From: Cryptomeria japonica
Lineage: Eukaryota > Streptophyta > Pinopsida > Cupressales > Cupressaceae
DNA length: 60,000 bases
Reading direction: 5' to 3'
NCBI RefSeq assembly: GCF_030272615.1
Contig: NC_081414.1
Span: 915,379,648-915,439,647 of the forward strand
In this document: one piece after another, positions 33,637 through 45,780 of the stretch
How positions within the stretch are numbered: position 1 is the stretch's first letter
Layout of the letters: each line of letters opens with the position of its first letter
The notes under the pieces: model-generated
What the model was told of the DNA's origin: nothing
Databases searched by the model: none
Seen by the model: the letters and a program-made list of their open reading frames with translations, nothing else
Translations under genes and position numbers: made by a program

Positions 33637-34785
33637 TCAGTTACCAGTTGAATTTACTGTCGATGCAGGAATGCTTTGTTCTATAAGTGGAGTTATAGGT
33701 GCAGTTACCATTGTAGTTTCATCTCCACTTGGTTCTTCATATTTTCTAAACCATCTCTTGGTATGATCTTGTTGTATTTCATCTACCTTCTGCTTTGCTT
33801 TCTCATTTGCTTTATCATTGTTAATCGGTGTAGTCTTGCTTCTACAATACTTAGCAATATGACCTATTTTGTTGCATGCATAACATGTAACATTGTTCTT
33901 TTTAATTGCTTTGACATATCCGGTGTCATTCCTTGACCTACATTAATTAGCCAAATGTCCAAACTTTCCACATGCATGACATTTAACATTCATTCTGTAA
34001 TATTTTGAGTTATGACCATATTTCTTGCTATTTGTACATTGACCGGGAACTAAATTATACTTTTGATTTGCTCTATTTATACATTGTCTAGCCATATGCC
34101 TAAATTTATTACAAACAAAGCATCTACCATTGAATTTGTAAGCAATAGATTGCCTTACCAATTTTCGCTAGTCTGATGAGTTCTGCATGTCGGTAATCTG
34201 ATCTTCATTTTCAATACCAGAGCTTTCACCCTGTAAAAATCCAAGTCCTCTAGAATCTTCAGTCTGCCTTTGTCTTTTCAATAAATCATCCAATTGTGTG
34301 GTACTAGTCCTGAATTTTTCTTTATACTCACTTGCAGTAGTTAGATCAGCTCTCAGAAGCATTATTTGTCTCTTTAGCTCTTGTTCATTATTCTGGGATT
34401 GTACCGAATCAGTTCGCAACAGATTATTCTCATGAGTCAATCTGCCACATTTTTCAAATTTATTCTTCAGAGATATGGAAAGATTTTCTTCATTCTTTCT
34501 ATCCTAAATATCTTTTGATAACCTCATATTCAGGTCTCGCATTTCATTCTTCATGAGCATGTTAGCTTGACTCAGTTTCTGATATTGTTCCTTAAGTGCA
34601 TTTTTCTCTTCATCATCCTAGTTTTGCAAAAGTTCCTTTCTCTTAGCTTGAGCAGATGATAACCTTTCTTGCAGAACAAGAATGAATTCAATAGTAGAAT
34701 TCAATTCATCTTGCAATTTTAAGTTCTTCATCCTTTCAACATCATAATCCTCAAATGCCATCTCAAGTTGCTTCTCCATACCCAT
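33637..34785 (-). pseudogene. T unit 2 gag, broken
   Basis: Same layout as unit 1 (coiled coil, GLGF, CCHC knuckles). The stop in LLQN*DDE (near 34617) is shared with unit 3, and LAN* (33942) is shared with units 1 and 3. The second knuckle has decayed (CTNSKKYGHNSKYY). A further stop, SSD*RKL, is private to this unit. Confidence 0.75.
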
Positions 34786-34859
34786 ATTCAATCATTTTGG
34801 TTTCAAGATCTTCCTCAAGTTGTTAAACTTCCTCTAAGGTACCAAGCTCTGATACCAAT

Positions 34860-35771
34860 TATTGGAATACAATGAATCCAAGAACAATAAGAGGGGGGGG
34901 GGGAGTGAATTAGTGTTCTACTGGTAACACAAGATTTTAGCATTTCATAACATACACATATAAGCCAGTAAATGAAGAAACATATAACATGAAGTAAATA
35001 AACTAGCCACATGAATTAACACTATAACACACATAATTTATAGGTGGAAAACCTCAAAGAGGAAAAACCACGGTGGGATTTGTGACCCACAATATCAATT
35101 CATTGGCCATATGAAAGATATTGCATAGCATGGGGGCCTGCACATGCAGGAAGGCACATTTCCTAGAGCATACTGCTTAACACAAAAGAGTCTCACTATC
35201 TACAAAATTTTGCTAAGATAAAACAGTACTGGTGAACTCACAAAATGCATTCGCAATGCCAAAAAGAGTTTTGATTAAAGCTCTATTCTATATTGGTTCA
35301 TAAACCCTAAATCCTTCTACAGGTATCTCCTTTCCTCCAAGAATGCTTTATAAACCATCTACTGACCATAGCATAATATTAGATTCATATACAAATGACC
35401 TACATACATATCCTTTGCATCACTTTGTTCTACTACCTTGTCATATATCAAAATGACCTATCAGATTGACATATATACCCTTTACAAACAATATGCCTTA
35501 TGTCCTAGCTTACAATATAAACAATATTCAATGTCGGCCCTATACAATAATTAAAAAATGTTTTAACAAATAAAACCTTTCGGATCCTCAACTGATGTCG
35601 GCTTCACTGAAGTGCTGGATGTCGGTGGTCGTGTCGATGCTGGTGATGACCCTGAATACTCTAATGTCGGTATCTGCTGGTGTATGTCTCCAAATCCTGG
35701 TATATGCCTTCAATAGAATCTTGTTGCCATCAATGACAACATATGAACTCAATGAGTGTCAATTGCCAACA
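34860..35771 (-). repeat. T LTR c (912 bp)
   Basis: The left end is TATTGG in place of TGTTGG; the right end GCCAACA is intact and flanked by the polypurine tract. It has an 11-base G tract near 34884-34894. Confidence 0.85.
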
Positions 35772-36001
35772 ATCTCCCCCTTTGGCATTGATGGCAATAC
35801 TCATGTGAAAAATGGATTCCTTGTCGGTTCAACTGAAACATGAAACATGCTCCCCCTAAGCTAATTGACTTTGTCTGAAATATACTCTATCAATATCCTC
35901 CCCCTAGGATTATATACATATTTTTCACATAATATACACTCCCCTTTTGGCATCAATGCCAAAGACCGGTGAAAGAATTGAAAGAATAAGTACAAATTAC
36001 T

Positions 36002-38131
36002 TTACCCAAGCTTGACTAATCTCAAAATTTGATTAGGACATCCTGAAATTCCTTTCCCTTTAGATTTTTCCAGAATGGTGGGAGTAGTTGCGTTAGCCAA
36101 TTCTTCTTGATAAGTGAGAAAATAATGATTCTTTTGGAATAATTTGGCCCAACCATCTCTAGTCTCAGTTATTATCTCATTGACTATACCCATCATTAGG
36201 CCTATTTGTTGGGTTTTGCTGCTAAAGGTTGTTCTATTTGCAACATCTATGCACCTTTTCATTTCCTCATTATTTATAGAGCCACACATACTCAAAAGTT
36301 CAACTTCTTTGATTTCTCTGTCCCTCCTTATTACATCTAATCTCCTTGCATATAACTTATTGTACAATGATAAGGGAATTTCTTTCAAAATCTCTATCAA
36401 AACCTTCTTATATATTTCTCAATATAACCAAATTTATTCTTCTATTTCATTCTCCTCATTATCATCTAAATCTTCATAAAAATTTGACACAATCTTCAAG
36501 ATTCCATCTTTAGTTACCTCATCAATTAACTCTGCACAAGTCATTTTACCAGATTCAATTTCTTTATAACTCTTTTTCTTCTTGTTGGGGGTTGCATGAG
36601 TAGATGGAGCAAGTTGCCTCTTCTGAGTAGGTTTCCTTGTTGGAGGTGTGGATGTAGTTGTTACCTTTCCAATTAGATTCCTCCTTGGTTCCACCTTCTC
36701 CTTTACCGGAGGCTTGTCATCTTTCTTCCTTTGTATCCTTCTGAATGCAAGAGGTTGATTATCCTCTGGATCAAAATCAGAAGTGATAGAAGAAATTAAA
36801 GTTTCAGGCCTCTTCACCTCAGAAGAACTTGTTGTTGCCCATTTTTCTACTAGTTTAGATCTAGAACCTAGTTCTATATCTACGCTATGAATTACATTTT
36901 GAGTAAATGCAAACATTTTGTCTATTTTCTTTTCTCTTCTTTTATTGTTGAAGCTAATTTTGACCTCAAGAGACTTCTCCTCTACAAGGCCAAAATGTTT
37001 AGCCTTTTCATCCAAAGGAGCATCAATAAGTATTTTAGAATATAGCTCCAAGATGCTATCATCTACTTCATAACCCAATTCAATGACACATATAGTTTTG
37101 GGTTCCACTTCTTCCATGAGTGTCTCATCTATTTTTACCATGAAGCAAATATCAGTGGAGTATTTATCCATAATGTGTTTGCAGATTCCCTAACTCAGTC
37201 TCATCTTCTCCTGAAAATTTTTGAAGTATCCCAAAAGCTTCTCATCCCTATTACTACCAAGATTGGTGACTGCTTCTTTGATTTGCATACCTACCAGTAT
37301 GTCATGAGCCCAATGCTTCTTTCCCAAACATAGTAGCTCATTCATGAAGTACAACATCAAACAGACAATAGGATTGCCAAACCGGAAAGTTCCTTTCTTA
37401 ACACCTTGTATCTTGCCAAGATTAATCATTAATTCACTCCTTAACCATTCACACAAGTCATACTTTTCATTATTCTTTATCATTTGGTGTGCAACCTGGA
37501 TACAAGAACTAGCAACATAGTTCAATGGATTCGATTGAGTTACCTTGTAGCCAGTGATCATGCTGGCAAATTTCACATCTCTATCTTTGATGGTGTTGGC
37601 CCTCATTGATCTTCTCAACTGTAGTGTTGGGTTGTGTCGGTGAGCTTCTCACCCGTAGTGTTGGAGATCTTCTTTCCTGGTTCCTATCTAACTTTGGGTA
37701 AGCTAGTGACCACCTCAATAGCTTCTTTGGTGATCATGTGGGGCTGGTCCAACCAGATGAATTCATTATGGACCCTACTCAGAAAATATCTGATCACTTC
37801 ACCCTTGAATTCTGGTATGTATAGGATTCCGATTAACCCTAGATCTTCAATAATTTGATATTCTAGTTTGATTATTCTAGAGTTGCCTATTATCACAGAT
37901 TTATACATTCCCTTGATTTCTTCAGTACCTAAATCCTCCAATGTGTGTGAATATAGGCCTTGACATCTTCCACATAAACCACACCATCGGGAACCTTTAA
38001 AAACGTGCCAGTAGAGTCTTCCTTCGTAGCAATTTGGGGAATTCCTTGAAAAAAGGCCTAAGACTATCCTTAACCTCAACAATAGTGGGATTTGTGATGA
38101 AAGTAGGAGAAAATGATGATCTGGATGGGAT
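36002..38131 (-). pseudogene. T unit 3 ORF2, best-preserved copy but start codon lost
   Basis: The ATG of the other units is ATC here (38131-38129). Two long open pieces (37618-37190 and 37171-36434) are separated by a single TAG, and the C-terminal block (36400-36002) is open. Across these, NTIKDRDVKFASMITGYKVT, HQMIKNNEKYDLCEWLRSEL and RFGNPIVCLMLYFMNELL are clear. Unit 3 gives the fullest view of this protein of about 710 residues: a globular front half, a basic linker near two thirds, and a helical end. Confidence 0.62.
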
Positions 38132-38497
38132 TTCAAAAAAATACCTAGAAAACAGTCGTTGGTTGAAGGTTTTTGATTACTCCTTAGAAGACCGATGTAA
38201 ATTCTTTGGAATGCCTTTGCTCACACTTGATTGCCTGTCATTCGCCTTTACTTCACTCCAATTTTCTCAAGTGCTGGGTGAGTGAAAATGAGTCCATTTT
38301 CCCTTTTTATCAACAAGTAAACCCTAATTCATCTATCATTAATGCTTAGTGATGTACCCTACCGGATGTCGGTTTCATAGTTTTATGCTGCATGAACCTT
38401 CATCAATGATCAATACCACTCTCTAGATCTCTTCCAAATCTATTCCAGGGAATATGCAATATTTGCAATGAATTTGCCAACCCCTCAGGCATATGCC

Positions 38498-39646
38498 TCA
38501 ATTACCAGTTGAATTTACTATCGGTGCAAGAATGCTTTGTTCTATTGATGGAGTTACAGGTGCAGTTACCATTGTAGTTGCATCTCCACTTGGTTCTTCA
38601 CATTTTCTAAACCATCTCTTAGTATGATCTTGTAGTATTTCATCTACCTTCTGCTTTCCTTTCTTATTTGCTTTATCATTGTTAACCAGTGTAGTCTTGC
38701 TTCTGCAGTACTTAACAATATGACATATTTTGTTGCATGCATAACATGTAACATTGTTCTTTTTAATTTCTTTAACATATCCTATGTCATTCCTTAACCT
38801 ACATTAATTACCCAAATGTCCAAACTTTCCATATGCATGACATTTAAAAATTATTCTGCAATATTCTGACTTATGACCATATTTCTTGCAATTTGTACAT
38901 TGACTGGGAACTCAATTATAGCTTTGATTTTCTCTATTTCTACATTGTCTAGCCATATGCCTAAATTTATGACAAACAAAGCATCTACCATTGAATTTGT
39001 AAGCAGTAGATTACCTTACCAATTTCTGCTGGTCTGATGAGTTTTGCATACCAGTTGTATGATCTTCTTTTGCAATACTAGAGCTTTTGCCTTGTACAAA
39101 TCCAAGTCCTCTAGAATCTTCACTCTGCCTTTGTCTTTTCAATAAATCATCCAACTGTGTGGTACTAATCCTGAATTTTTCTTCATACTCACTTGCAAGA
39201 GTTACATCATCTCTTAGAAGCATTATTTGTCTATCTAGCTCTTGTTCATTATTTCAGGATTGTACCAAATCAGTTCCCAACAGATTATTCTCATGAGTCA
39301 ATCTGCCACATTCTTCAAATTTCTTTTTTAGAGATATGGGAAGATTTTCTTCCTTCTTTTTGTCCTAAATATCTTTTGATAACCTCATAGTCAGGCCTTG
39401 CATTTCATTCTTCATGAGCATGTTAGCTTGACTCAGTTTCTGATATTGTTCCTTAAGTGCATTTTTCTCTTCATCATCCTAGTTTTGCAAAAGTTCCTTT
39501 CTCTTAGCTTGAGCAGATGATAACCTTTCTTGCAAAAGAAGAATGAATTCAGTAGAAGAATTCAATTCATCTTGCAATTTTAAGTTCTTCATCCTTTCAA
39601 CATCATAATCCTCAAGTGCCATCTCAAGTTGCTTCTCCATACCCAT
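38498..39646 (-). pseudogene. T unit 3 gag, broken
   Basis: Same gag frame as units 1-2. It shares the LLQN*DDE stop with unit 2 and keeps GLGFVQGKSS. Several knuckle residues have changed and there are additional stops (for example in the region 38780-38930). Confidence 0.72.
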
Positions 39647-39716
39647 ATTCAATCATTCTGGTTTCAGGATCTTCCTTTGTTAAACTTCCTCCGAGGTACC
39701 AAGCTCTGATACCAAT

Positions 39717-40625
39717 TGTTGGAATATAATGAATCCAACAACACTAAGAGGGGGGGGGAGTGAATCAGTGTTCTATCGGTAACACAAGATTTTAACATTT
39801 CATAACATACACATATAAACTGATAAATGAAGAAACATATAACACAAAGTAAATAAACCAGGTGCATGAATGAACACCATAACACACATAATTTTTCGGT
39901 GGAAAACATCAAAGAGGAAAAACCATGGTAGGATTTGTGACCCACAATATCAATTCACTGGCCATATGAAAAATATTACAAAGCATGGGGGCCTGTACAT
40001 GTAGGAAGGCACATTGCCTAGAGCATATTGCTTAACACAAAAGAGTCTCACTAACTACAAGATTTTTCTAAGATAAAACAGTACTGGTGAACTCACAAAA
40101 TGCATCTGCAATGCCAAAAAGTGTTCTAGTTAAAGCTCTATTCTGTACTAGTTCATAAACCCTGAATACTTCTACAGGTATCTCCTTTCCCCCAAGAATG
40201 ATTTACAAACCATCTACTCACCATAGCATGATATTAAATTCGCATACAAATGACCTACATACATATCCTTTGCATCACCTTGTTCTACTACCTTGTCATA
40301 TATCAAAATGACCTATCAGATTGACTTATATACCCTTTAAAAACAATATGCCTTATGTCCGAGCTTACAATATAAAAGATATTCAATGTCGGCCCTATAC
40401 AATAATTAATTTTTTTTTTGACAAATAAAACCTTTCCGATCCCCAACTGATGTCAGCTTCACTGAAGTGCTGGATGTCGGTGCCTGTGTCGGTGCAAGTG
40501 ATGACCCTGAATACTCTAATGTCGGTATTTGCTGGTGTATGCCTCCAAATATTGGTATATGCCTTCAGTAGAATCTTGTTGCCATCAATGACAACATATG
40601 AATCAATGAGTGTCAATTGCCAACA
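39717..40625 (-). repeat. T LTR d (909 bp)
   Basis: Left end TGTTGGAATA and right end GCCAACA are intact, with a 9-base G tract near 39750-39758. It is followed by unit 4's internal region. Confidence 0.87.
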
Positions 40626-40855
40626 ATATCATCCTTTGGCATTGATGGCAATACTCATGTGAAGAATGGATTCCCTGCCGGTTCAACTGAAACATGAAAC
40701 ATGCTTCCCCTAAGCTGAATGACTTTGTTTGCAATATACTCTGTCAATATCCTCCCCCTAGGATTATATACATATTTTTCACATAATATACACTCCCCCT
40801 TTGACATCAATGCCAAAGACCGGTGAAAGAATTCAAGGAATAATTACAGATTACT

Positions 40856-42990
40856 TTACCCGAGCTTGACTAATCTTGAAATTTGATCAGAACTTCCCGA
40901 ATTTCCTTTCCCTTGAGATTTTTCCAGAATGGTGGGAGCAGTTTCCTTAGCCAATTCTTCTTGATAAGTGATAAAATAAGGATTCTATTGGAATAATTTG
41001 GCCCAACCATCTCTGGTCTCATCTATTATCTCATTGACTCTACCCATCATTAGGCCTATTTGCTTGGTTTTGCTGCTAGAGATTATTCTATTTGAAACAT
41101 CTATACACCTTTTCATTTCCTCATTATTTATAGAGCCACACATACTCAAAAGTTCAACTTCTTTGATTTCTCTATCCCTCCTGATTACATCTAATCTCCT
41201 TGCATCTAACTTATTGTACAATGATAAGGGAATTTGTTTCAAAATCTCTACCAAAACCTTCTTATATATGTCTTAATATAACCAAATTTATTCTTCTATT
41301 TCATTCTTCTCATTATCATCTAAATATTCATAAAAATTTGGCACATTCTTCAAGATTTCATCTTTAGTTACCTCATCAATTAACTCTGCACAAGTCATTT
41401 TACAAGATTCAGTTGCTTTATCACTCTTTTTCTTCTTGTTGGGGGTTGCAGGAGCAGATGGAGCAGGCTGCCTTTTCTGAGTAGGTTTCCTTGCTGGAGG
41501 TGTGGATGCAGTTGTTACCTTTCTAATTAGCTTCCTCCTTGGTTCCACCTTTGTCTACTCTACCAGAGGCTTGTCATCTTTCTTTCTCTATACACTTCTG
41601 AATGCAAGAGCTTGATTATCCTCTGGATCAGAGTTAGAAGTGATAGAAGAAATTAAAGTTTCAGGCCTCTTCACCTCTGAAGAACTTGTTGTTTCCGGTT
41701 GATCTACCGGTTTAGATCCAAAACCTAGTTCTATATTTATGCTGGGAATTACATTTTGAATAAATGCAAGCATTTTGTCTATTTTATTTTCTCTTCTTTT
41801 ATTGTTGAAGCCAATTTTGACCTCAAGAGCCTTCTCCTCTGCAGTGCCAAAATGTTCAGCCTTTTCATCCAAAGGAACATCAATAAGCATTTTAGAATAT
41901 AGCTCCAAGATATTGTCATCTACTTCATAACTCAATTCTATGACACATATAGTTCTAGGTTCCACTTCTTCCATGAGTGTCTCGTCTGTTTTTACCATGA
42001 AGCAAATATAAGTGGAGTATTTATCCATAATGTCTTTGGATATTCTTTTCCTCAGTCTCGTGTTCTCCTGAAAAGTTTTGAAGTAGCCCCAAAGCTTCTC
42101 ATCCCTGTTACTACCAAGATCGGTGACTACTTCTTTGATCTGCATACCTACGGGTATGTCATGAGCCCAATGCTTCTTTCCTTAACCCAGTAGCTCATTC
42201 ATGAAGTACAACATCAAATAGACAATAAGATTTCCAAACCGGGAAGTTACTTTCTAAACACGTTTTATCTTGCCAAGGTTAATCATTAATTCACTCCTTA
42301 ACCATTCACACAAGCCATACTTTTCATTATTCTTTATCATTTGGTGTGCAGCATGGATACAAGAACTAGTAATAGAGTTCAATGGACTTGATTGAGTTAC
42401 CTTGCAGCCAATGATCATGCTGGCAAATTTCAGATCTATGTCTTTGATGGTGTTGACCCTCATTGATCTTCTCAACCACAGTGTTGGGTTGCATCAGTGA
42501 GCTTCTCAACCACAGTGTTCGAGATCTTCTTTCCTGGTTCCTGTCCAACTTTGGGTAAGCTGATGACCACCTCAATAGCTTCTTTGGTGATCATGTGGAG
42601 CTGATCCAACTAGATGAATTCATTATGGACCCTTCTAAGAACATATCTGATCACTTCACCCTTGAATTCTGGTATATACAAGATTCCAATTAACCCTAGT
42701 TCTTCAATAATTTGATATTCCATTTTGATTATTCTGGAGCTGCCTAGTATCATAGATTTATACATTCCCTCAATTTCCTCATTACCTAAATCCTCCAATA
42801 TGTAGTGAATATAGTACCTGACATCTTACACATAAACCACGCCATCGGGAGCCTTTGAAAATGCAGCAGTAGAGTCTTCCTTTGTAGCAGTTTGGGGAAC
42901 TTTCTTGAAAAAAGGCCTAAGCCTATCCTTAACCTCAACAATAGTGAGATTTGCGATGAAAGTAGGAGCAGATGATTATCCAGATTCCAT
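40856..42990 (-). pseudogene. T unit 4 ORF2, broken
   Basis: ATG at 42990, then frames broken in the same regions as the other units. Longest open piece 42145-41588. It shares the FI* stop with unit 1 (an amber at HNEFI) and has private stops. The basic linker KPTQKRQPAPSAPATPNKKK is preserved. Confidence 0.6.
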
Positions 42991-43134
42991 TTCAAAGAAA
43001 TACCTAGAAAACAGTCATTGTTTGAAGGGTTTTGATTACTCCTCAAATGACTGTTGGAAATTCTTGACAATGCCTTTGCTCACTCTGGATCACTTGTCAT
43101 TCACCTTTGCTTCACTCTGATTTTGTCGAGTGCT

Positions 43135-43332
43135 GGGTGAGTGAAAATGAGTCCATTTTCCCTTTTTATCAGCGAGTAAACCCTAATTCATCTGTCATAA
43201 ATGCTTAGCGATACACCCTACCGGATGTCAGTTGGGTGAGTGAAAATGAGTCCATTTTCCCTTTTTATCAACAAGTAAACCCTAATTCATCTGTCATAAA
43301 TGCTTAGCGATACACCCTACCGGATGTCAGTT
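43135..43332. repeat. 99-bp tandem duplication in T unit 4
   Basis: Copies 43135-43233 and 43234-43332 start GGGTGAGTGAAAATGAGTCC and end CGGATGTCAGTT. They differ at only a few positions (AGCGAG versus AACAAG). It is single-copy in units 1-3. It lies in the spacer before ORF2 and includes the AAACCCTAAT motif twice. Confidence 0.93.
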
Positions 43333-43457
43333 TCATAGTTTTATGTCGGATGAACCTTCATGAATGATCAATACCACTCTCCATATCTCTTCCAAATCTC
43401 TTATGTGGAATATGCAAGATTTGTAATGAATTTTCCAACCCCTAAGGCGTATGCCAC

Positions 43458-43936
43458 AATTATCAATTGAAATTTATTATCGGTGCAGGAATGCTTTGTT
43501 CTATCGGTGGAGTTACAGGTGCAATTACCATTGTAGTTGCATCTCCACTTGGTTCTTCATATTTTCTAACCCATCTCTTGGTATGATCTTGTTGTATTTC
43601 ATCTACCTTCTAATTTCCTTTCTCATTTGCTTTATCATTGTTAACCAATGTAGTCTTTCTTTTGCAGTACTTAGCAATATAACCTATTTTGTTGCATGCA
43701 TAACATGTAACATTTTTCTTTTGAATTTCTTTGACATATCCGGTGTCATTCCTTGAAATTACCCAAATGTCCAAACTTTCCACATGCATGACATTTAAAA
43801 TTCATTCTGCAATATTCTGACTTATGACCATATTTCTTGCAATTTGTACATTAACTAGGAATTGAATTGTAGTTTTGATTTTCTCTATTTCTACATTGTC
43901 TAGCCATATGCCTAAATTTATTACAAACAAAGCATC
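43458..43936 (-). pseudogene. T unit 4 gag 3' part, cut by element B
   Basis: The knuckle region is present and decayed. The frame is interrupted at 43936 within the first-knuckle region (CFVCNKF...), where the element B LTR begins. The rest of this gag should lie beyond element B, outside the window. Confidence 0.7.
43932..43936. repeat. Candidate target-site copy for element B (GCATC)
   Basis: These are the five bases before the LTR edge of B. The partner copy would lie beyond the right window edge, so this is a prediction rather than a confirmed duplication. Confidence 0.4.
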
Positions 43937-45557
43937 TGATGGGGTTCACCTAGTTTGCTGAACACTTCACCTAGCTGGTGTTTCTCAATTGCACAACCTC
44001 ACCAGGCCTAGTTTCTCTCTAGACCTTCAATTTCTTCTCAATCTCTTCTAGGGATTGCTTCTTTTTCTTTCTAAGGGGTTTTCTCCAAGTGTTTTGGCTA
44101 GGAACCCTACCAATTCATAGTGCTTCTTAGGTACTCAATTAAGGCTTCTTGGCTTCAAGTTGTCAAAATGACCTCCTATCATTGTGAGATGTTGCAGAGG
44201 TGTGGTGATGTCTACTAACATGTTTTGTATGCATTTGAGGTCCATTAGTGGCTTGCAATCAATAGGTTTCTTATGGATTTCAAAATCTTGCCTAGAAAAG
44301 GGCTACAAGGAATTAGGCCTAATTAGGCCTCCAAATCCGGTTTTCTAGGGCTTGGGTGAAAAAGGTTCAAAGGACCCCCAAAAAAGTTTTCATTTCCTTC
44401 AAAGATTCACTGATCCCTCTAGGATTTTTGTGGTTTTGGCCCCTGGTTTCACCGTACAATGTTTGAACCCCAAAATGAGGGTTTTGAAGGGTTTACAAGG
44501 CCTTTAACCGGTAGTGAATGAACAAATTAGGGTTTTGGTATTAAATGGATTTGTCAAATATTCTCCCTACATGGAAAAGTCTTCCCCAACTCCATTAACC
44601 CCTCCAAGATCTAAAATGGTGATTTGGTACACACCCCTGCACTTAACACTCCATTTTCACCTTATTTCCTCTAACTGGGTTGCTCCTGGACTCACCTAGA
44701 ATAAGGTGACAGTCACATCAAATCTCTTATCCAGCACTTGAACCTGCATATGTACACTATATAGAGGGTTTCCCATCATTTTCCAACAAGCCGTTATGGC
44801 AGCACGTGTGTAACTCATGGGTTAACCATATTTACAAGAAAATTGCTATTTACAAGCCAAAACTGGTTGTATGCAAAATTGAACAAGAAAACACCAAAGA
44901 ACAATATTTACAAAAATATAAAATGAACCAACAACTCAATAACACATGTGATTACCTCAATCCATTTCTGGATCAATGGATTCAATCCATATTCAATTGC
45001 CAAATAAGTAAAATCAAACCAAAATGTTGTTAACAAGACTGAAAATGAGTAGTTTCAGTTGTTGAACTTACATTACACACTTCTCCAACCTTGGTAAATG
45101 TGAAAGAGAGGGTATATATAGGTTTCCCACATGTGGATTCCTCCTAGGGCTTTAAACAATCCCTAACTCCAATGCTAACCAATTCAGGTCAAAAGTTGTC
45201 ATGACAACTTTTTGCAACTTTGCAACTTTTGCACTTTTGGTCTCTCCAACTTATAAGACCTATTCCAAATCATCATAAATGACTTTTCAAACATTTCTAA
45301 GACCTATTTAACCCTCCCTAATGCTCATGCAAATTTTTGACACTTTTGACCATCAAAAAGGTCAACTGGCTACTCAAACTCACTATTTACATAAAAATGC
45401 AAACCTAAGTAGAATGAACACAACCTAGGCCTACATTGACACAAAATGATAACTCTTGGACCCTCCTAGAGTCCTTATTCATTACTGACTTGGCTAGGGT
45501 TAGTACAAGCCAAAATTGTAAAACTAAATTGCCTAAGTCCTAGGTGCTCCTGCACCA
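43937..45557 (-). repeat. 3' LTR of element B (1621 bp)
   Basis: Minus strand TGGTGCAGGAGCACC ... GAACCCCATCA. The left 300 bp align with the partial 5' LTR at 58061-58364. Preceded on the minus strand by TTTGTTTGGGAGAA, the likely polypurine tract (45558-45571). Confidence 0.85.
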
Positions 45558-45592
45558 TTCTCCCAAACAAAAGAAGATTATGTCACCTCTTA

Positions 45593-45780
45593 GGGAATCA
45601 GATTCTGATCAATTCCAAGCTTTTGAAACACTATCTCCATCAACCATGTAGCTTCAGCATCATCCATACCCTACCATTTGATTAGGTGCTCCCAATAGAC
45701 TTGATGCATTGTCTTCTTGGTGATCCTTGAAGTCAACACCTTCTCAGCCTTTGTATTTGGTTTTGCTGGTAACTAAAGGT
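45593..45780 (-). pseudogene. Element B chromodomain, with one stop
   Basis: Minus strand VLTSRITKKTMHQVYWEHLI, then KW followed by a TAG, then DDAEATWLM and FQKLG. This is the chromo-like fold at the integrase C-terminus of chromoviruses, thought to direct insertion to chromatin marks. Part of the aromatic cage positions (Tyr, Trp, Trp) is visible. A frameshift separates it from the integrase frame. Confidence 0.72.

Larger units (their letters stand above)
25296..43936 (-). mobile_element. Array T: head-to-tail array of copia-like non-autonomous units sharing LTRs (at least 4 units)
   Basis: LTRs at 25296-26135, 30032-30909, 34860-35771 and 39717-40625 alternate with internal regions of 3.90, 3.95, 3.95 and at least 3.31 kb, all minus strand, with no other DNA between them. 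LTR left ends are 4736, 4828 and 4857 bp apart. Each full internal region, read on the minus strand, has an initiator-Met-type primer site, gag with CCHC knuckles, about 360 bp of spacer, a second ORF (~710 codons) and a polypurine tract. No protease, integrase, RT or RNase H was seen. The left border sits in element F's pol. The right border in view is where element B entered unit 4, so the array may continue past the window. Confidence 0.88.
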
